A stretch of DNA of 64,000 nt from Pseudomonas sp. Q1-7 (GCF_028010285.1 NZ_CP116304.1:261501-325500), one strand, 5' to 3'; shown: positions 10,326 to 21,305, counted from the first letter of the stretch. Notes: generated by a model not told the origin, from the letters alone. Translations and numbers: made by a program.

Positions 10326-10990
10326 TTCGATTCGAGCAGGTCGGCAAACGCTATCCCAATGGTCATGTCGGCCTGCACGAACTGAGTTTCCGCGTCCGCC
10401 GTGGCGAGTTCCTCTTTGTCACCGGCCATTCCGGCGCCGGCAAGAGCACCCTGTTGCGCCTGCTGCTGGCGATGGAGCGCCCCACCAGCGGCAAGCTGCT
10501 GCTGGCCGGGCAGGACCTGTCGACCATCACCAACTCGCAGATTCCCTTCCTGCGCCGGCAGATCGGTGTGGTCTTCCAGAACCACCAGCTGCTGTTCGAC
10601 CGCAGCGTATTCGACAACGTGGCCCTGCCGCTGCAGATCCACGGCCTGTCCAAGGCGGAGATCGCCAAACGGGTGAGCGTGGCGCTGGAGCGTGTGTCCC
10701 TGGCGGACAAGGCCGAGCTCTACCCGGCCGACCTGTCCACCGGCCAGCAGCAGCGCGTCGGCATCGCCCGCGCCGTGGTCCACCGCCCGGCCTTGCTGCT
10801 GGCGGATGAGCCCACCGGTAACCTGGACCCGCGTCTGGCGGCCGAGATCATGGGCGTATTCGAGGACATCAATCGCCTGGGTACCACCGTGCTGATCGCC
10901 AGTCACGACCTGGCGCTGATTGCACGCATGCGTCATCGCCTGCTCACCCTGCAACGTGGTCGCCTGATCGGCGACGGGGAGGCCGTATGA
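10322..10990 (+). CDS. ftsE: Cell division ATP-binding protein FtsE
   Basis: The 222-residue ABC ATPase has Walker A GHSGAGKST, a signature segment LSTGQQQRVGIARA (Thr in place of the usual second Gly-side residue, as is common in FtsE) and Walker B LLLADEPTGNLD. With FtsX it forms the inner-membrane complex that activates peptidoglycan hydrolysis at the division septum. ATGA overlaps join it to ftsY upstream and ftsX downstream, so the three are one operon with coupled translation. Confidence 0.96.
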
Positions 10991-12006
10991 GCGCCAAGCA
11001 GATGCCGCCGCCCAAGCCCGCCGAGCGCGTGGGGGCTTCGCCGCGCCACGTCGAGTCCCCGGAACACCACGACGACGGTCCGGATTTCCGTACCCTGCTG
11101 CACGCCTGGCTGGAGAGCCATCGCGCCAGCCTGGTGGACAGCCTGCGCCGGCTGGGCCGCCAGCCCATCGGCAGCTTTTTTACCTGCCTGGTGATGGCCA
11201 TCGCCCTCAGCCTGCCCATGGGCCTGTCGCTGTTGCTGAGCAACGTCGAGCGCCTCGGGGGTTCCTGGCAGCGCGCGGCGCAGATTTCCCTGTTCATGAA
11301 GATGGACGCCAGCGAGTCCCAGGGGCAGAAGCTGCGCGACGAGATTGCCGGCATGCCGGACGTGGCCGAGGCCGAGTGGATCAGTCGCGAGCAAGCCCTG
11401 GCCGAACTGCAGCAGCAGTCCGGCCTCGGGGAGGCCCTCAAGGAACTGCCGCAGAACCCGCTGCCGGGCGTGGTCCTGGTCACGCCCAGGGAGGTCGACA
11501 AGGCGGCCCTTGAGGCCCTGCGCCAGCGCCTGTCCGAGCTGCCCGGCATCGAGCAGGCGCAACTGGACCTGGTCTGGGTCGAACGCCTCTCGGCGATCCT
11601 CAAGCTGGGCGAGCGGTTCGTCTTCGGCCTGGCGGTGCTGCTGATCCTGGCGCTGCTGCTGGTGATCGGTAACACCATTCGTCTGCACATCGAGAACCGT
11701 CGCACCGAGATCGAGGTGATCAAGCTCGTGGGCGGCACCGACAGCTACGTGCGCCGTCCCTTCCTCTATATGGGGGCGCTCTATGGCACGGGTGCCGGGT
11801 TGCTGGCCTGGCTGGTGCTGGCCTACGGCCTGGATTGGCTGAACGATGCCGTGGTGCGTCTTGCCGGCCTCTACGGCAGCGACTTCGCCCTGGCCGGCGT
11901 GCCCCTGGGCGATGGGCTGTCCCTGTTGCTGGGGGCCGTGCTGCTGGGGTACATCGGTGCCTGGCTGGCCGTCGCCCGTCATCTCAGCGAACTGGCGCCG
12001 CGTTAG
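10987..12006 (+). CDS. ftsX: Cell division protein FtsX
   Basis: A 339-residue FtsX permease: a cytoplasmic N-terminal extension rich in Pro/charged residues, a first membrane helix (about 60-80), a large periplasmic loop, then three helices in the C-terminal MacB/FtsX domain (around 210-235, 258-280 and 300-325). It overlaps ftsE by 4 bp and partners it. A 113-bp gap with its own promoter separates it from rpoH. Confidence 0.95.
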   Translation: MSAKQMPPPKPAERVGASPRHVESPEHHDDGPDFRTLLHAWLESHRASLVDSLRRLGRQPIGSFFTCLVMAIALSLPMGLSLLLSNVERLGGSWQRAAQISLFMKMDASESQGQKLRDEIAGMPDVAEAEWISREQALAELQQQSGLGEALKELPQNPLPGVVLVTPREVDKAALEALRQRLSELPGIEQAQLDLVWVERLSAILKLGERFVFGLAVLLILALLLVIGNTIRLHIENRRTEIEVIKLVGGTDSYVRRPFLYMGALYGTGAGLLAWLVLAYGLDWLNDAVVRLAGLYGSDFALAGVPLGDGLSLLLGAVLLGYIGAWLAVARHLSELAPR

Positions 12007-12061
12007 TCGGCGCCGGTTTCGCGTCTTTCTGCACAGCGTGTAAGGAAACTTTTACACCCCC

Positions 12062-12089
12062 TTGCAGTCAGATTGGCCAGTGCTACACT
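12062..12089 (+). promoter_or_regulatory. Candidate sigma70 promoter of rpoH
   Basis: TTGCAG at 12062-12067 and TACACT at 12084-12089 are separated by 16 bp. A GGAGG ribosome binding site follows at 12109-12113, ahead of the ATG at 12120. The promoter call is by consensus only. Confidence 0.6.
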
Positions 12090-12119
12090 GCGCGAGCTTT
12101 AGTGAGTCGGAGGATTCGC

Positions 12120-12974
<855 letters not shown>

Positions 12975-12986
12975 TGCTGAAACCCG

Positions 12987-13015
12987 GAAAAGCCGCACCT
13001 CGGTGCGGCTTTTTT
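12987..13015 (+). terminator. Rho-independent terminator after rpoH
   Basis: An 8-bp stem AGCCGCAC/GTGCGGCT with a CTCG loop is followed by a run of six T (13010-13015) and preceded by four A, so it could also act on the opposite strand. Confidence 0.9.
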
Positions 13016-13034
13016 CTGCCTGGAGAAAACCGCC

Positions 13035-13637
13035 ATGCCCCTGCCATCCCTGCGCTCCAGTCACTGGCTGCTGTTCGCCGCAGTCGCCGTGCTGTTCTTT
13101 GCCCTGGCGCTGTGGATGAGCCGGCAGCCCGCCAAGGCCGAACCGCTGACCTGGTTGGTGGAGTGGCAGGACATGGTGATCGTGCCACTGGCCGAGGGCG
13201 ACCTGCCGCTGGCGAAACTGGCCGAACTGGCGCCGGGCGAACTCTGGCTGCAGCCGCGCGCGGGAGGTCCGCGCCTGGTCTTTCGCGCCGAGCAGCAGCG
13301 GAAGGAAGGCGCCTGGCGGCTGGAGGCCGAGCTGGGGCTCAGTGAGAGCGAGCGCGCCAGCCTGCTCAAGGTCCTGGGCAAGGGGCGCGAGGAACAGCCT
13401 CTCAGTGCCGACCTGCTGGCGCAGTTGGATGGACATCGGGTGGCGGTGCTGAACATGGTGCCGATGGTCGAAGTACCGGCTGCGCGCCTGGCCGCCAGTA
13501 TCGGCCCGCCGCGCCTGCGTCTGCGCACCGGCGACGGGGAGGCCTGGATCTATCCCCAGCAAGGCCTGAGCGTGCATGTGCTGGATGGCAAGCTGCAATT
13601 GCTGCACCTGGTGCCGCGCGAGGCGATGAAGCACTGA
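13035..13637 (+). CDS. Membrane-anchored hypothetical protein
   Basis: This 200-residue protein has one N-terminal transmembrane helix (about residues 10-30, WLLFAAVAVLFFALALWM) followed by a soluble, leucine-rich domain likely facing the periplasm. No catalytic motif is recognised. A gene of unknown function occupies this position after rpoH in P. aeruginosa (PA0377, from memory). It lies just beyond the rpoH terminator and converges on mtgA. Confidence 0.75.
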   Translation: MPLPSLRSSHWLLFAAVAVLFFALALWMSRQPAKAEPLTWLVEWQDMVIVPLAEGDLPLAKLAELAPGELWLQPRAGGPRLVFRAEQQRKEGAWRLEAELGLSESERASLLKVLGKGREEQPLSADLLAQLDGHRVAVLNMVPMVEVPAARLAASIGPPRLRLRTGDGEAWIYPQQGLSVHVLDGKLQLLHLVPREAMKH

Positions 13638-13688
13638 TCCCGGCCGGCTTGCCGCGCGTCGGTCGCCCCCCTCCAGAGGTTTTCGGTA

Positions 13689-14381
13689 TCAGAGCTGCTT
13701 GAGGTAGCTGCTGCCGCCCAGTTGATTCATCTGCCGGCGAATCCAGCCGGCGCGGCTGTCGACATGGCGGCTGGGGCGTGCAGGGCTCCAGTGGCGCGGG
13801 TTGGGCAGCACCGCCGCGAGCAGTGCCGCCTGCTGCCGCGACAGGCGCGCGGCGGGCACGCCAAAGTGCTGGCGCGCCGCCGCCTCGGCGCCGAACACGC
13901 CATTGCCCCATTCGACGCTGTTCAGGTAGACCTCGAGGATGCGCTGCTTCGGCCAGAACAGCTCGATCAGGCCGGTGAACCAGACTTCCAGTCCCTTGCG
14001 GACCCAGTTGCGGCCGGACCAGAGGAAAAGGTTCTTCGCCACCTGCTGGCTGAGGGTGCTGGCGCCGCGCAGCGAGCCGCCACGCTCGTTGTGCGCCAGG
14101 GCCTTGCGGATAGCGGGGATGTCGAAGCCCCAGTGCCCGGCGAACTTCTGGTCTTCGGCGGCGATCACCGCGACCTTCAGGTCGTCCGGCAGTTCATCCC
14201 AGGACACCCAGTCGCGTCGGAGGTCGATGGGCTTGCCGTCGAACCAGGATTCGATCTTGCGTTCGACCATCAGCATCGAGCCGGGCGGCGGTACCCAGCG
14301 GAACAGGATCACCAGCAACGCGGACGCCGCTGCGAACCAGAGCAGCAGTATGAACAGGCGGCGGCGAATGGTGCGGAACAT
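13689..14381 (-). CDS. mtgA: Monofunctional biosynthetic peptidoglycan transglycosylase MtgA
   Basis: A 230-residue GT51 glycosyltransferase. It begins at MFRTIRRRLF (14381); an open extension beyond lacks coding character. A single N-terminal transmembrane helix (about 10-30) is followed by the transglycosylase domain with the catalytic Glu in IAAEDQKFAGHWG, the GASTLSQQVAKNLFL segment and the second acidic motif in EVYLNSVEWGNGVFG. It polymerises lipid II into glycan strands at the outer face of the inner membrane. No transpeptidase domain is present. Confidence 0.94.
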   Translation of the reverse strand: MFRTIRRRLFILLLWFAAASALLVILFRWVPPPGSMLMVERKIESWFDGKPIDLRRDWVSWDELPDDLKVAVIAAEDQKFAGHWGFDIPAIRKALAHNERGGSLRGASTLSQQVAKNLFLWSGRNWVRKGLEVWFTGLIELFWPKQRILEVYLNSVEWGNGVFGAEAAARQHFGVPAARLSRQQAALLAAVLPNPRHWSPARPSRHVDSRAGWIRRQMNQLGGSSYLKQL

Positions 14382-14456
14382 GGTGGGGACCCTGGCTTGG
14401 CCCTGGGAAATTTGCGCGCCATTATAGCGGCCGTCCGTCTTCTGTCTGGAGTTCCC

Positions 14457-14834
14457 ATGGCGCGCCTGTTCCTGTTGCTGTCCGCATTCGCCGGTTTTAC
14501 CGGAGTGGCCCTTGGCGCCTTCGCCGCCCACGGGCTGAAGAGCAGGCTGACACCCGACTACCTGGCGGTGTTCCAGACCGGCACCCATTACCAGTTGATC
14601 CACGCCCTGGCCCTGTTCGGCACAGCCCTGCTGGCGCTGCACGCGCCGGGCCGTCTGGTGAGCCTGGCCGGCGGCTTCTTCGCCTTCGGCATCCTGCTGT
14701 TTTCCGGCAGCCTGTATCTGCTGACCCTGTCCGGGATCGGCAAGCTCGGCATCATCACCCCCTTCGGTGGTCTGGCCTTCCTCGCCGGGTGGTTGTGCCT
14801 CGGGCTGGCGGCCTGGAACCTCGCCGCCCGCTGA
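14457..14834 (+). CDS. DUF423 family small membrane protein
   Basis: A 125-residue integral membrane protein with about four hydrophobic segments and the GAFAAHGLKSRL and YHLIHALAL-like (YQLIHALALFG) signatures of DUF423 (YgdD). It starts at the ATG at 14457, 75 bp from the divergent mtgA start. The function of the family is unknown. Confidence 0.88.
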   Translation: MARLFLLLSAFAGFTGVALGAFAAHGLKSRLTPDYLAVFQTGTHYQLIHALALFGTALLALHAPGRLVSLAGGFFAFGILLFSGSLYLLTLSGIGKLGIITPFGGLAFLAGWLCLGLAAWNLAAR

Positions 14835-14879
14835 CTTGACCGTGGCGTCAAATTACGGGACGAATGGCGCCGTTTTGCC

Positions 14880-14908
14880 TTGGTCCGACGCGGCTATCGG
14901 GCTAGAAT
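14880..14908 (+). promoter_or_regulatory. Candidate sigma70 promoter of thiS-thiG-trmB
   Basis: TTGGTC (14880-14885) and TAGAAT (14903-14908) are spaced by exactly 17 bp, 32 bp before the thiS ATG. No TPP riboswitch core motifs are visible in the short leader. Confidence 0.6.
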
Positions 14909-14940
14909 GCCGTCCCTTTTCCAGTTGTGACTGATCCGTC

Positions 14941-15141
14941 ATGCGTATTCAGTTGAACGGCGAATCCTACGAACTGCCCGAAGGTCAGACCGTTGCGGAC
15001 CTCATCTCCCGCCTGGATCTGGCCGGCCGACGCGTCGCGGTCGAACTCAACCTCGACATCGTGCCGCGCAGCCAGCACGCCGCCACCGCCCTGCGCGACG
15101 GCGACCGCGTCGAGGTGGTCCACGCCATCGGCGGCGGCTAG
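14941..15141 (+). CDS. thiS: Sulfur carrier protein ThiS
   Basis: A 66-residue ubiquitin-like protein ending in Gly-Gly-Gly; the GG C-terminus is the site of thiocarboxylate formation. It donates sulfur to ThiG for the thiazole of thiamine. It sits 75 bp upstream of thiG in the same direction. No thiF or thiH is next to it, as is usual in pseudomonads. Confidence 0.95.
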   Translation: MRIQLNGESYELPEGQTVADLISRLDLAGRRVAVELNLDIVPRSQHAATALRDGDRVEVVHAIGGG

Positions 15142-15216
15142 CCAGCACGCCCCGTGCCCGCCCGCAGCATCCGTTCCGTACTTCACGCCATCCCCTCTGC
15201 CCGCCAGGAGTCCAGC

Positions 15217-16011
15217 ATGAGCCCTACGCCGATCGACAAGCCCTTCACCCTCGCGGGCCGCACCTATCAGTCGCGTCTGCTGGTGGGCACCGGCAAGTAC
15301 AAGGACCTCGAGGAAACCCGCGTGGCCATCGAGGCCTCGGGCGCCGAGATCGTCACCGTGGCGGTGCGCCGCACCAACATCGGCCAGAACCCGGACGAGC
15401 CGAACCTGCTGGACGTGATTTCGCCGGACAAGTACACCATCCTGCCGAACACCGCCGGTTGCTATGACGCTGAAGAAGCGGTGCGCACCTGCCGCCTGGC
15501 ACGCGAGCTGCTGGATGGCCACAACCTGGTCAAGCTGGAAGTCCTGGCCGACCAGAAAACCCTCTTCCCCAACGTCGTCGAAACCCTCAAGGCCGCCGAG
15601 CAACTGGTCAAGGACGGCTTCGACGTCATGGTCTACACCAGCGACGACCCCATCATCGCCCGCCAACTGGCCGAGATCGGCTGCATCGCGGTCATGCCCC
15701 TGGCCGGCCTGATCGGCTCGGGCATGGGCATCTGCAACCCCTGGAACCTGCGCATCATCCTCGAGGAAGCCAAGGTTCCGGTGCTGGTGGATGCCGGTGT
15801 GGGCACCGCATCCGACGCGACCATCGCCATGGAGCTGGGCTGCGAGGCCGTGCTGATGAACACCGCCATCGCCCATGCGCAGAATCCGGTGATGATGGCC
15901 GAGGCCATGAGGCACGCCATCGTCGCCGGGCGCCTCGCCTATCTGGCCGGGCGCATGCCGCGCAAGCTTTACGCCAGCGCTTCTTCACCGCTGGACGGAC
16001 TGATTCGCTAA
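15217..16011 (+). CDS. thiG: Thiazole synthase ThiG
   Basis: A 264-residue TIM-barrel enzyme that builds the thiamine thiazole phosphate from deoxyxylulose phosphate, dehydroglycine and ThiS-COSH. The start [10 protein letters not shown] at 15217 has a CAGGAG sequence upstream; an open extension of 21 codons is not conserved-looking. The Schiff-base lysine lies in [10 protein letters not shown] and the phosphate-binding glycines in [11 protein letters not shown] and [11 protein letters not shown]. Confidence 0.96.
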   Translation: MSPTPIDKPFTLAGRTYQSRLLVGTGKYKDLEETRVAIEASGAEIVTVAVRRTNIGQNPDEPNLLDVISPDKYTILPNTAGCYDAEEAVRTCRLARELLDGHNLVKLEVLADQKTLFPNVVETLKAAEQLVKDGFDVMVYTSDDPIIARQLAEIGCIAVMPLAGLIGSGMGICNPWNLRIILEEAKVPVLVDAGVGTASDATIAMELGCEAVLMNTAIAHAQNPVMMAEAMRHAIVAGRLAYLAGRMPRKLYASASSPLDGLIR

Positions 16012-16035
16012 GTTCCACTGACAGGTTTTCGCACA

Positions 16036-16755
16036 ATGATCGAACAACAGGGCTCGCCGGTTATCGCCGACGAAACGCGCCACCACCGCACCATCAAGAG
16101 TTTCGTGATGCGTGCCGGGCGCATGACCGAAGGCCAGCAGCGCGGTCTCGACCAGGGCTGGCCGAAGTTCGGCCTGGAGCTGGCCGACGGCCCGCAGGAT
16201 TTCGATGCCCTGTTCGGCCGCCGTGCGCCACGCACCTTCGAAATCGGTTTCGGTATGGGCCACGCCACCCTGGAAATGGCCGCCGCCGCGCCGGAGCAGG
16301 ACTTCATCGGTGTCGAGGTACACCGGCCCGGTGTCGGTGCGTTGCTCAATGGCGCGCTGACCCAGGGGCTTTCCAATATCCGTGTGTACAGCTGCGATGC
16401 CCTGGAAGTCCTGCGCGATTGCGTGGCCGACGCCAGCCTGGACCGCGTCCTGCTGTTTTTCCCCGATCCCTGGCACAAGTCCCGCCATCACAAGCGACGT
16501 ATCGTCCAGCCGGCCTTCGCCGAACTGGTGCGACGCAAGCTCAGGGTTGGCGGCGTGCTGCACATGGCCACCGACTGGGAACACTACGCCGAGCACATGC
16601 TGGAGGTGATGAATGCCGCCCCCGGCTACCGCAACCTGGCCGAGGACGGCCGCTTTGTCCCGCGCCCGGACGAGCGCCCGGTGACCAAGTTCGAGCGCCG
16701 TGGCGAACGCCTCGGCCATGGCGTCTGGGACCTCAAGTTCCAGCGCATCGATTAA
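16036..16755 (+). CDS. trmB: tRNA (guanine46-N7)-methyltransferase TrmB
   Basis: A 239-residue class I methyltransferase with the SAM motif [15 protein letters not shown] and the TrmB signature [15 protein letters not shown], then the [18 protein letters not shown]-terminal motif. It forms m7G46 in tRNA. It is 24 bp behind thiG and probably cotranscribed. Confidence 0.96.
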   Translation: MIEQQGSPVIADETRHHRTIKSFVMRAGRMTEGQQRGLDQGWPKFGLELADGPQDFDALFGRRAPRTFEIGFGMGHATLEMAAAAPEQDFIGVEVHRPGVGALLNGALTQGLSNIRVYSCDALEVLRDCVADASLDRVLLFFPDPWHKSRHHKRRIVQPAFAELVRRKLRVGGVLHMATDWEHYAEHMLEVMNAAPGYRNLAEDGRFVPRPDERPVTKFERRGERLGHGVWDLKFQRID

Positions 16756-16891
16756 CCGCGCGCCGGCATACCTGATTAGACCGGGACCACCCGGCTCCTC
16801 ACCTGATCCGACGATAGCAACGCCTGCCCACTGGTCGGGCGGCATAAGAATAAGAGCGGCGCGGCCACGACTGCGTCGTGAGGAGAAGGCT

Positions 16892-18238
16892 GTGTTGTTG
16901 AGAACATTCGGATATCTGCTCCTGGCCGGCTGCGCCCTGCAGGCCCAGGCCAAAGTCGACGCCACCCAGGCCGCCCGTCTCGGGCAGGACCTCACCCCAC
17001 TGGGCGGCGAACGCGCCGGCAATGCCGCCGGCACCATCCCCGCCTGGACTGGCGGCCTCGCCAGCCCGCCGGCCGGCTACCAGCCGGGCATGCACCACCC
17101 GGACCCCTACGCCGGTGAAGCGCCGCGTTTCATCATCGACGGCAACAACCTCGGCCAGTACGAGGCACTGTTGACGCCAGGCCACAAGGCCCTGCTGCAA
17201 GAACACCCGGATTACAGGCTGCGGGTATTCCCCACCCACCGCAGTGCCGCCGCTCCGCAACGCATCTATGACGCCACCCGCTTCAATGCCGGCAATGGCA
17301 CCCTGATCGCGGGCGGCAACGGCGTGGAGGGCGTGGCCGCGGGCGTTCCCTTCCCGATCCCGGCCGACGGCCTGGAAGCCATCTGGAACCACATCCTGCG
17401 TTATCGCGGCGAGCAGATTCACTTCACCACGAACCAGGCGGCGGTCCTCACCAGTGGCAGCTACAACCTGCTCAAGCTGGAACGCGACATCTACTTTGTC
17501 TACGGGCGCGAGGGGATGACCCCGGGCAACCTGGAGAACACCCTGTTCTTCTACAAGTACCGCGTCGTCGCCCCGGCCAAGCTGTCCGGTTCGGCGCTGG
17601 TGGTGCAGGAAACACTCGACCAGGTGCTGTCGATCCGCAAGGCCTGGCGCTTCAACCGGGGCGAGCGCCGCGTGCGCCGCCTGCCGATGCTGGCCTACGA
17701 CACCCTGCAGCCCGATACCAACGGCCTGGCCACCGCCGATGTGGTGGACGCCTACAACGGCGCACCCGACCGCTACGAGTGGCACCTGCTGGGCAAGCAG
17801 GAAATGCTGGTGCCCTACAACAGCTACGCGGTGCACCAGAAGGGCATTCCCTACGAGCAGATCCTCAAGGCCGGCCATGTGAACCCCGACCTGCTGCGCT
17901 ACGAGCAGCACCGCGTTTGGGTGGTGGACGCGACCCTGCGCAAGGGCTTCAGCCATCCCTACGCCAAGCGCCGCTTCTACTTGGACGAGGACAGCTGGCA
18001 GATCCTCGCCGTCGACCTCTACGACAAGGAGGAGCGTCTGAGCGGCCTGCAGGAAAGTCATCCGATCAGCTACTACGATGTCCCCATGTTCGGCAGCACG
18101 CTGGAAACCATCTACGATTTCGTGGGCGACCGTTACTTCGTCGATGGCCTCGACAACAACGAACCCATGTATGATTTCAACGCTCCGCTCAGCCCCAGGG
18201 ACTTCACGCCCCAGGCGCTACGGCGCGAAGGCAACTGA
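16892..18238 (+). CDS. DUF1329 periplasmic/outer-membrane protein
   Basis: Read from a GTG at 16892, preceded by AGGAG at 16881-16885, the product has 448 residues with a signal peptide ending near AQAKVD. A longer frame starting inside trmB is rejected because it lacks a signal peptide. The body has the LGxxLTPxGxExAGNAxGTIPAWTGG start and the EDSWQI...Y(D)xxxRLWRxxE-like region of DUF1329 proteins, which share a fold with outer-membrane lipoprotein-sorting factors. DUF1329 genes are usually next to DUF1302 genes and RND exporters; none is here. Function is unknown. A terminator follows. Confidence 0.85.
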   Translation: MLLRTFGYLLLAGCALQAQAKVDATQAARLGQDLTPLGGERAGNAAGTIPAWTGGLASPPAGYQPGMHHPDPYAGEAPRFIIDGNNLGQYEALLTPGHKALLQEHPDYRLRVFPTHRSAAAPQRIYDATRFNAGNGTLIAGGNGVEGVAAGVPFPIPADGLEAIWNHILRYRGEQIHFTTNQAAVLTSGSYNLLKLERDIYFVYGREGMTPGNLENTLFFYKYRVVAPAKLSGSALVVQETLDQVLSIRKAWRFNRGERRVRRLPMLAYDTLQPDTNGLATADVVDAYNGAPDRYEWHLLGKQEMLVPYNSYAVHQKGIPYEQILKAGHVNPDLLRYEQHRVWVVDATLRKGFSHPYAKRRFYLDEDSWQILAVDLYDKEERLSGLQESHPISYYDVPMFGSTLETIYDFVGDRYFVDGLDNNEPMYDFNAPLSPRDFTPQALRREGN

Positions 18239-18260
18239 TTCCGGCCTGCCTGGCCATCCC

Positions 18261-18285
18261 AGCCGCCCCTCGGGGCGGCTTTTTA
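18261..18285 (+). terminator. Rho-independent terminator after the DUF1329 gene
   Basis: An 8-bp stem AGCCGCCC/GGGCGGCT with a CTCG loop is followed by TTTTT, 23 bp past the stop codon. Confidence 0.88.
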
Positions 18286-18424
18286 ATGGGCGGGTGTTTT
18301 TTGCCGAATCCGCTCCATGGCTAGGGGGGGCCGAGCCGGCGAAACCCCGCGAGAGATGGGCGTTGGGCCTCTACGACAGCACTGCGGGCGGCATTCGCGA
18401 GCGAGATCGCTTCCACAGGGGCGC

Positions 18425-18679
18425 TCAGTTGATCAGCTCGGCGCCGGTCAATGTGGCTTCCGGCAACGTCGGTGGCGCCGGGCTGACCTGCATGTACTTG
18501 ATGCTTTCCCGTGGAATCAGCAGCAGGTCGCCGTCCACCTCGATGCTGAGGAAGGGGGATTGCAGTTGCTGGCGCAGGCCCCGGGCAATTTCAACCGGAT
18601 CGGCGCTTTGCTGGGGAAAGCGCAGGGCCAGGCGCTGGCCGTCCTGGAAGTGCAGGTAGAGGTGTTTGATCGGCTTCAT
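18425..18679 (-). CDS. Small conserved protein of unknown function
   Basis: An 84-residue protein starting MKPIKHLYLHF, chosen because a GGGAG lies 7 bases before this ATG; two upstream Met codons are closer to or overlap that site. It has no membrane segment or known motif and looks like a small beta-rich domain (DLLLIPRESIKYMQV). It is downstream of the DUF3392 gene on the same strand, with the same order as recalled in P. aeruginosa between trmB and hemW. Confidence 0.75.
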   Translation of the reverse strand: MKPIKHLYLHFQDGQRLALRFPQQSADPVEIARGLRQQLQSPFLSIEVDGDLLLIPRESIKYMQVSPAPPTLPEATLTGAELIN

Positions 18680-18730
18680 GGGCATGCTCCCTGGGGTGGC
18701 GGCCATTGGCCGCCAGAGAAGCTGCCGGCC

Positions 18731-19054
18731 TCAATTGCGATCGGCGATCACACCGATCACGAAGAAGACTAGTAGCAGGACCGGCGCCAGGGTGTAGTTG
18801 TTGAAGTAACCCAGGCCCTTAGCCAGCCAGGGTGTCAGGTAGATCATCGCCAGGCCGTAACCCACCGCGCAGAGCAGCACGAACAGCAGGGTGCGGAAGA
18901 GGAAGTTGAGGCTGCCGATGCGCTGTTGCACCCAGGCGTTCAGGGAGGGCCCGAACAGCACCAGCAGGGTGGCCATGATGGCCAGGGCGATATCGTGCAG
19001 GTGGCCGCGGCTCCAGCGCGACAGGGTGGCGATCAGGTCCAGTACGACGTCCAT
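18731..19054 (-). CDS. DUF3392 family membrane protein
   Basis: A 107-residue protein with three to four hydrophobic helices (about 22-42, 52-73 and 88-105) and a short N-terminal soluble segment. The size and the WVQQRIGSLNFLFRTLLFVLLCAVGYG region fit DUF3392. Function is unknown. It lies 60 bp past the end of hemW on the same strand. Confidence 0.85.
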   Translation of the reverse strand: MDVVLDLIATLSRWSRGHLHDIALAIMATLLVLFGPSLNAWVQQRIGSLNFLFRTLLFVLLCAVGYGLAMIYLTPWLAKGLGYFNNYTLAPVLLLVFFVIGVIADRN

Positions 19055-19114
19055 CCAGGGTGTCCTTGGCGAAGAGGTTCGGGGGCAGACGATTTCAAAT
19101 CCGCGGTGCGCCCG

Positions 19115-20299
19115 TCAAGGCAGGAAGTGCTGCAGCAGGTCGTTGAGGAACAACTGGCCTTCGCGGGTGGCCGCGAGGCGTTGCGGGTCCTTCAGCAGCA
19201 GGCCACGGGCCTCGGCTCCGCTGCGGGCCGCGCTGAGGCTGGCCAGCGGCAGGCCGGTGCGTTGAGTGAACAGTTCCGCCGGCACGCCGTCCGTGAGGCG
19301 CAGCACATTCATGAGGAATTCGAAGGGCAGTTCGTCCTGGTCGAGGTGACGCTCTCCCGCCTGGAAGCGCTTGGCCGGGTCCAGGTAGTCCTTCGGCAGG
19401 CGAGTCTTCCAACTGCGGATGATGCGGCCTTCCGGGCTGCTCAGCTTGGCATGCGCGCCGGCGCCGATGCCGAGGAAGTCGCCGAAGGTCCAGTAGTTGA
19501 GGTTGTGGCGCGCACGCAGGCCGTCACGGGCGTAGGCGGACACCTCGTACTGGGCGTAGCCCTGTTCCGCCAGCAGCGCCTGGCCGGCCTCCTGGATGTC
19601 CCAGAGGATGTCGTCCTCGGGCAATTCCGGCGGTTGGCTCCAGAACACCGTGTTCGGCTCCATGGTCAGCTGGTACCAGGAGAGGTGTGTGGGCCCCTGG
19701 GCGATGGCAATGCGCAGGTCTTCCAGGGCGTCCTCGATGGATTGCTCCGGCAGGCCGTGCATCAGATCCAGGTTGAAGTTGTCGAAGCCGGCGCGGCGGG
19801 CCATGTCGGCGGCGCGCACGGCTTCCTCGCCGCCGTGGATGCGTCCGAGGGCCTTGAGCTTGGCTTCCTGGAAACTCTGCACGCCGATGGACAGGCGGTT
19901 GATGCCGAGCTGGCGATAGGCGGCGAACTTGGCCTGTTCGAAGGTGCCGGGGTTGGCTTCGAGGGTGATCTCGATGTTGCGGGCGAAGGGCACCCGCTGC
20001 TCCACGCCGTCCAGCAGCCGGCCGATGGCATTGGCGCTGAACAGGCTTGGGGTGCCGCCACCGAAGAAGATGGAAGTCAGCTCGCGGCCGTGGACATGCC
20101 CCAGGTCCTGTTCAAGGTCTGCCAGCAGGGCGTCGATATAGGCCTCTTCAGGCAGCTCCGGACCGGCGGCGTGGGAGTTGAAGTCGCAGTAGGGGCACTT
20201 GCGCACGCACCAGGGAATATGGACGTAGAGCGACAGGGCTGGCAGCTGGAAGCCCGGGGCCTGGCTTTCAGCTGCCGGGTGCGGGCCGGGGCCGTTCAT
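19115..20299 (-). CDS. hemW: Radical SAM heme chaperone HemW
   Basis: A 394-residue radical SAM protein with the CVRKCPYC cluster motif (CxxxCxxC), GGTPSLF, and the HemN C-terminal domain. HemW-type proteins bind heme and deliver it rather than oxidise coproporphyrinogen; the length and lack of the HemN N-terminal extension support HemW. The start MNGPGPHP (20299) overlaps the rdgB stop as ATGA. Confidence 0.93.
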   Translation of the reverse strand: MNGPGPHPAAESQAPGFQLPALSLYVHIPWCVRKCPYCDFNSHAAGPELPEEAYIDALLADLEQDLGHVHGRELTSIFFGGGTPSLFSANAIGRLLDGVEQRVPFARNIEITLEANPGTFEQAKFAAYRQLGINRLSIGVQSFQEAKLKALGRIHGGEEAVRAADMARRAGFDNFNLDLMHGLPEQSIEDALEDLRIAIAQGPTHLSWYQLTMEPNTVFWSQPPELPEDDILWDIQEAGQALLAEQGYAQYEVSAYARDGLRARHNLNYWTFGDFLGIGAGAHAKLSSPEGRIIRSWKTRLPKDYLDPAKRFQAGERHLDQDELPFEFLMNVLRLTDGVPAELFTQRTGLPLASLSAARSGAEARGLLLKDPQRLAATREGQLFLNDLLQHFLP

Positions 20300-20889
20300 A
20301 TTCCCAGCCGCTGCCTGAGCAGGGCCATGGCACGGGCGCGGTGGCTGAGGCGGTTCTTCTCGGCGGGCGCGAGTTCGGCGGCGGAGGCGCCACATTCGGC
20401 GACCCAGAACAGCGGATCGTAGCCGAAGCCCTGCTCGCCGCGGGCCTCGAACAGGATGCTGCCGCGCCATTGGCCTTCGCAGAGGATCGGCAGCGGGTCG
20501 TCGGCGTGGCGCAGCAGGGCCAGGCTGCAGATGAACTGGGCGCCGCGCTCGGCTTCGGGCACGTCGCGCAGCACGTCCAGCAGCTTGGCGTTGTTCGCCG
20601 CGTCACCCCTGCCGTCGGCGTAGCGCGCCGAGTAGATGCCAGGGGCGCCGCCGAGGGCATCCACTGCCAGGCCGGAATCGTCGGCCAGTGCCGGCAGGCC
20701 GGACACCCGCGCCGCGTTACGCGCCTTGAGGATGGCGTTCTCGACGAAGGAGAGGCCGGTTTCCTCCGGCTCCACGCTGCTGAATTCGGCGATCGAGCGA
20801 ACCTTCACGCTGTCGCCGAGCATGGCCTGGAGTTCCTTGAGTTTGCCGGCGTTGTGGCTGGCCAGCACCAGTTCTTTGAAGGGCATCAT
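20296..20889 (-). CDS. rdgB: dITP/XTP pyrophosphatase RdgB
   Basis: A 197-residue Ham1/RdgB-family nucleotide pyrophosphatase that removes deaminated purine triphosphates. [10 protein letters not shown] near the N-terminus and [23 protein letters not shown] are the conserved substrate and metal sites. The start codon overlaps the stop of the upstream DUF4426 gene, and its stop overlaps the hemW start, so the block is tightly coupled. Confidence 0.95.
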   Translation of the reverse strand: MMPFKELVLASHNAGKLKELQAMLGDSVKVRSIAEFSSVEPEETGLSFVENAILKARNAARVSGLPALADDSGLAVDALGGAPGIYSARYADGRGDAANNAKLLDVLRDVPEAERGAQFICSLALLRHADDPLPILCEGQWRGSILFEARGEQGFGYDPLFWVAECGASAAELAPAEKNRLSHRARAMALLRQRLGI

Positions 20890-21305
20890 TCGTCGGGGAA
20901 GATTTCCTGGTTGAAGCTGATGGTGTGCGCCGGCTCGCCGCCCTGCTGCACGTTGAGCGTGAAGCTCATGACCTCGCGCTCGCTGATGGGGAACTGCGCC
21001 AGGTAGTAGATGGCTTCGCCCTCGCTGACCTGCTTGAACTGCAGCGGGGTGATCTGGCCGAGCAGGTTCTTCACCTGGCCGCTGACGCTCGCGGTGCTGG
21101 CCTTGCCGGCCTTGAGCACGGCGACGTTGATCACGCCCTGGGACTTGCTGCGGGTCAGGCCCACGGCGGCGGCGATATCCGGCTGCAGGAAGCTGGAGTT
21201 GAAGGCGTTGTAGTGCACGTCCAGGTCGCCGAAGGTCTGCTTGCGCTCGGCAACTGCCGGCAGGGCCAGGCACAGGGCGAAAAGGAACAGGGCTAAACGA
21301 CGCAT
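20886..21305 (-). CDS. DUF4426 secreted protein
   Basis: A 139-residue protein with a cleavable signal peptide (residues 1-19, [10 protein letters not shown]) and a beta-rich periplasmic domain typical of DUF4426. It sits between metW and rdgB in one minus-strand run. Function is unknown. Confidence 0.85.
   Translation of the reverse strand: MRRLALFLFALCLALPAVAERKQTFGDLDVHYNAFNSSFLQPDIAAAVGLTRSKSQGVINVAVLKAGKASTASVSGQVKNLLGQITPLQFKQVSEGEAIYYLAQFPISEREVMSFTLNVQQGGEPAHTISFNQEIFPDE

Noticed and set aside
14821-14940. TPP riboswitch expected ahead of a thiamine gene
   Set aside because: The leader from the candidate promoter to thiS is about 30 bases and lacks the conserved TPP riboswitch sequences.
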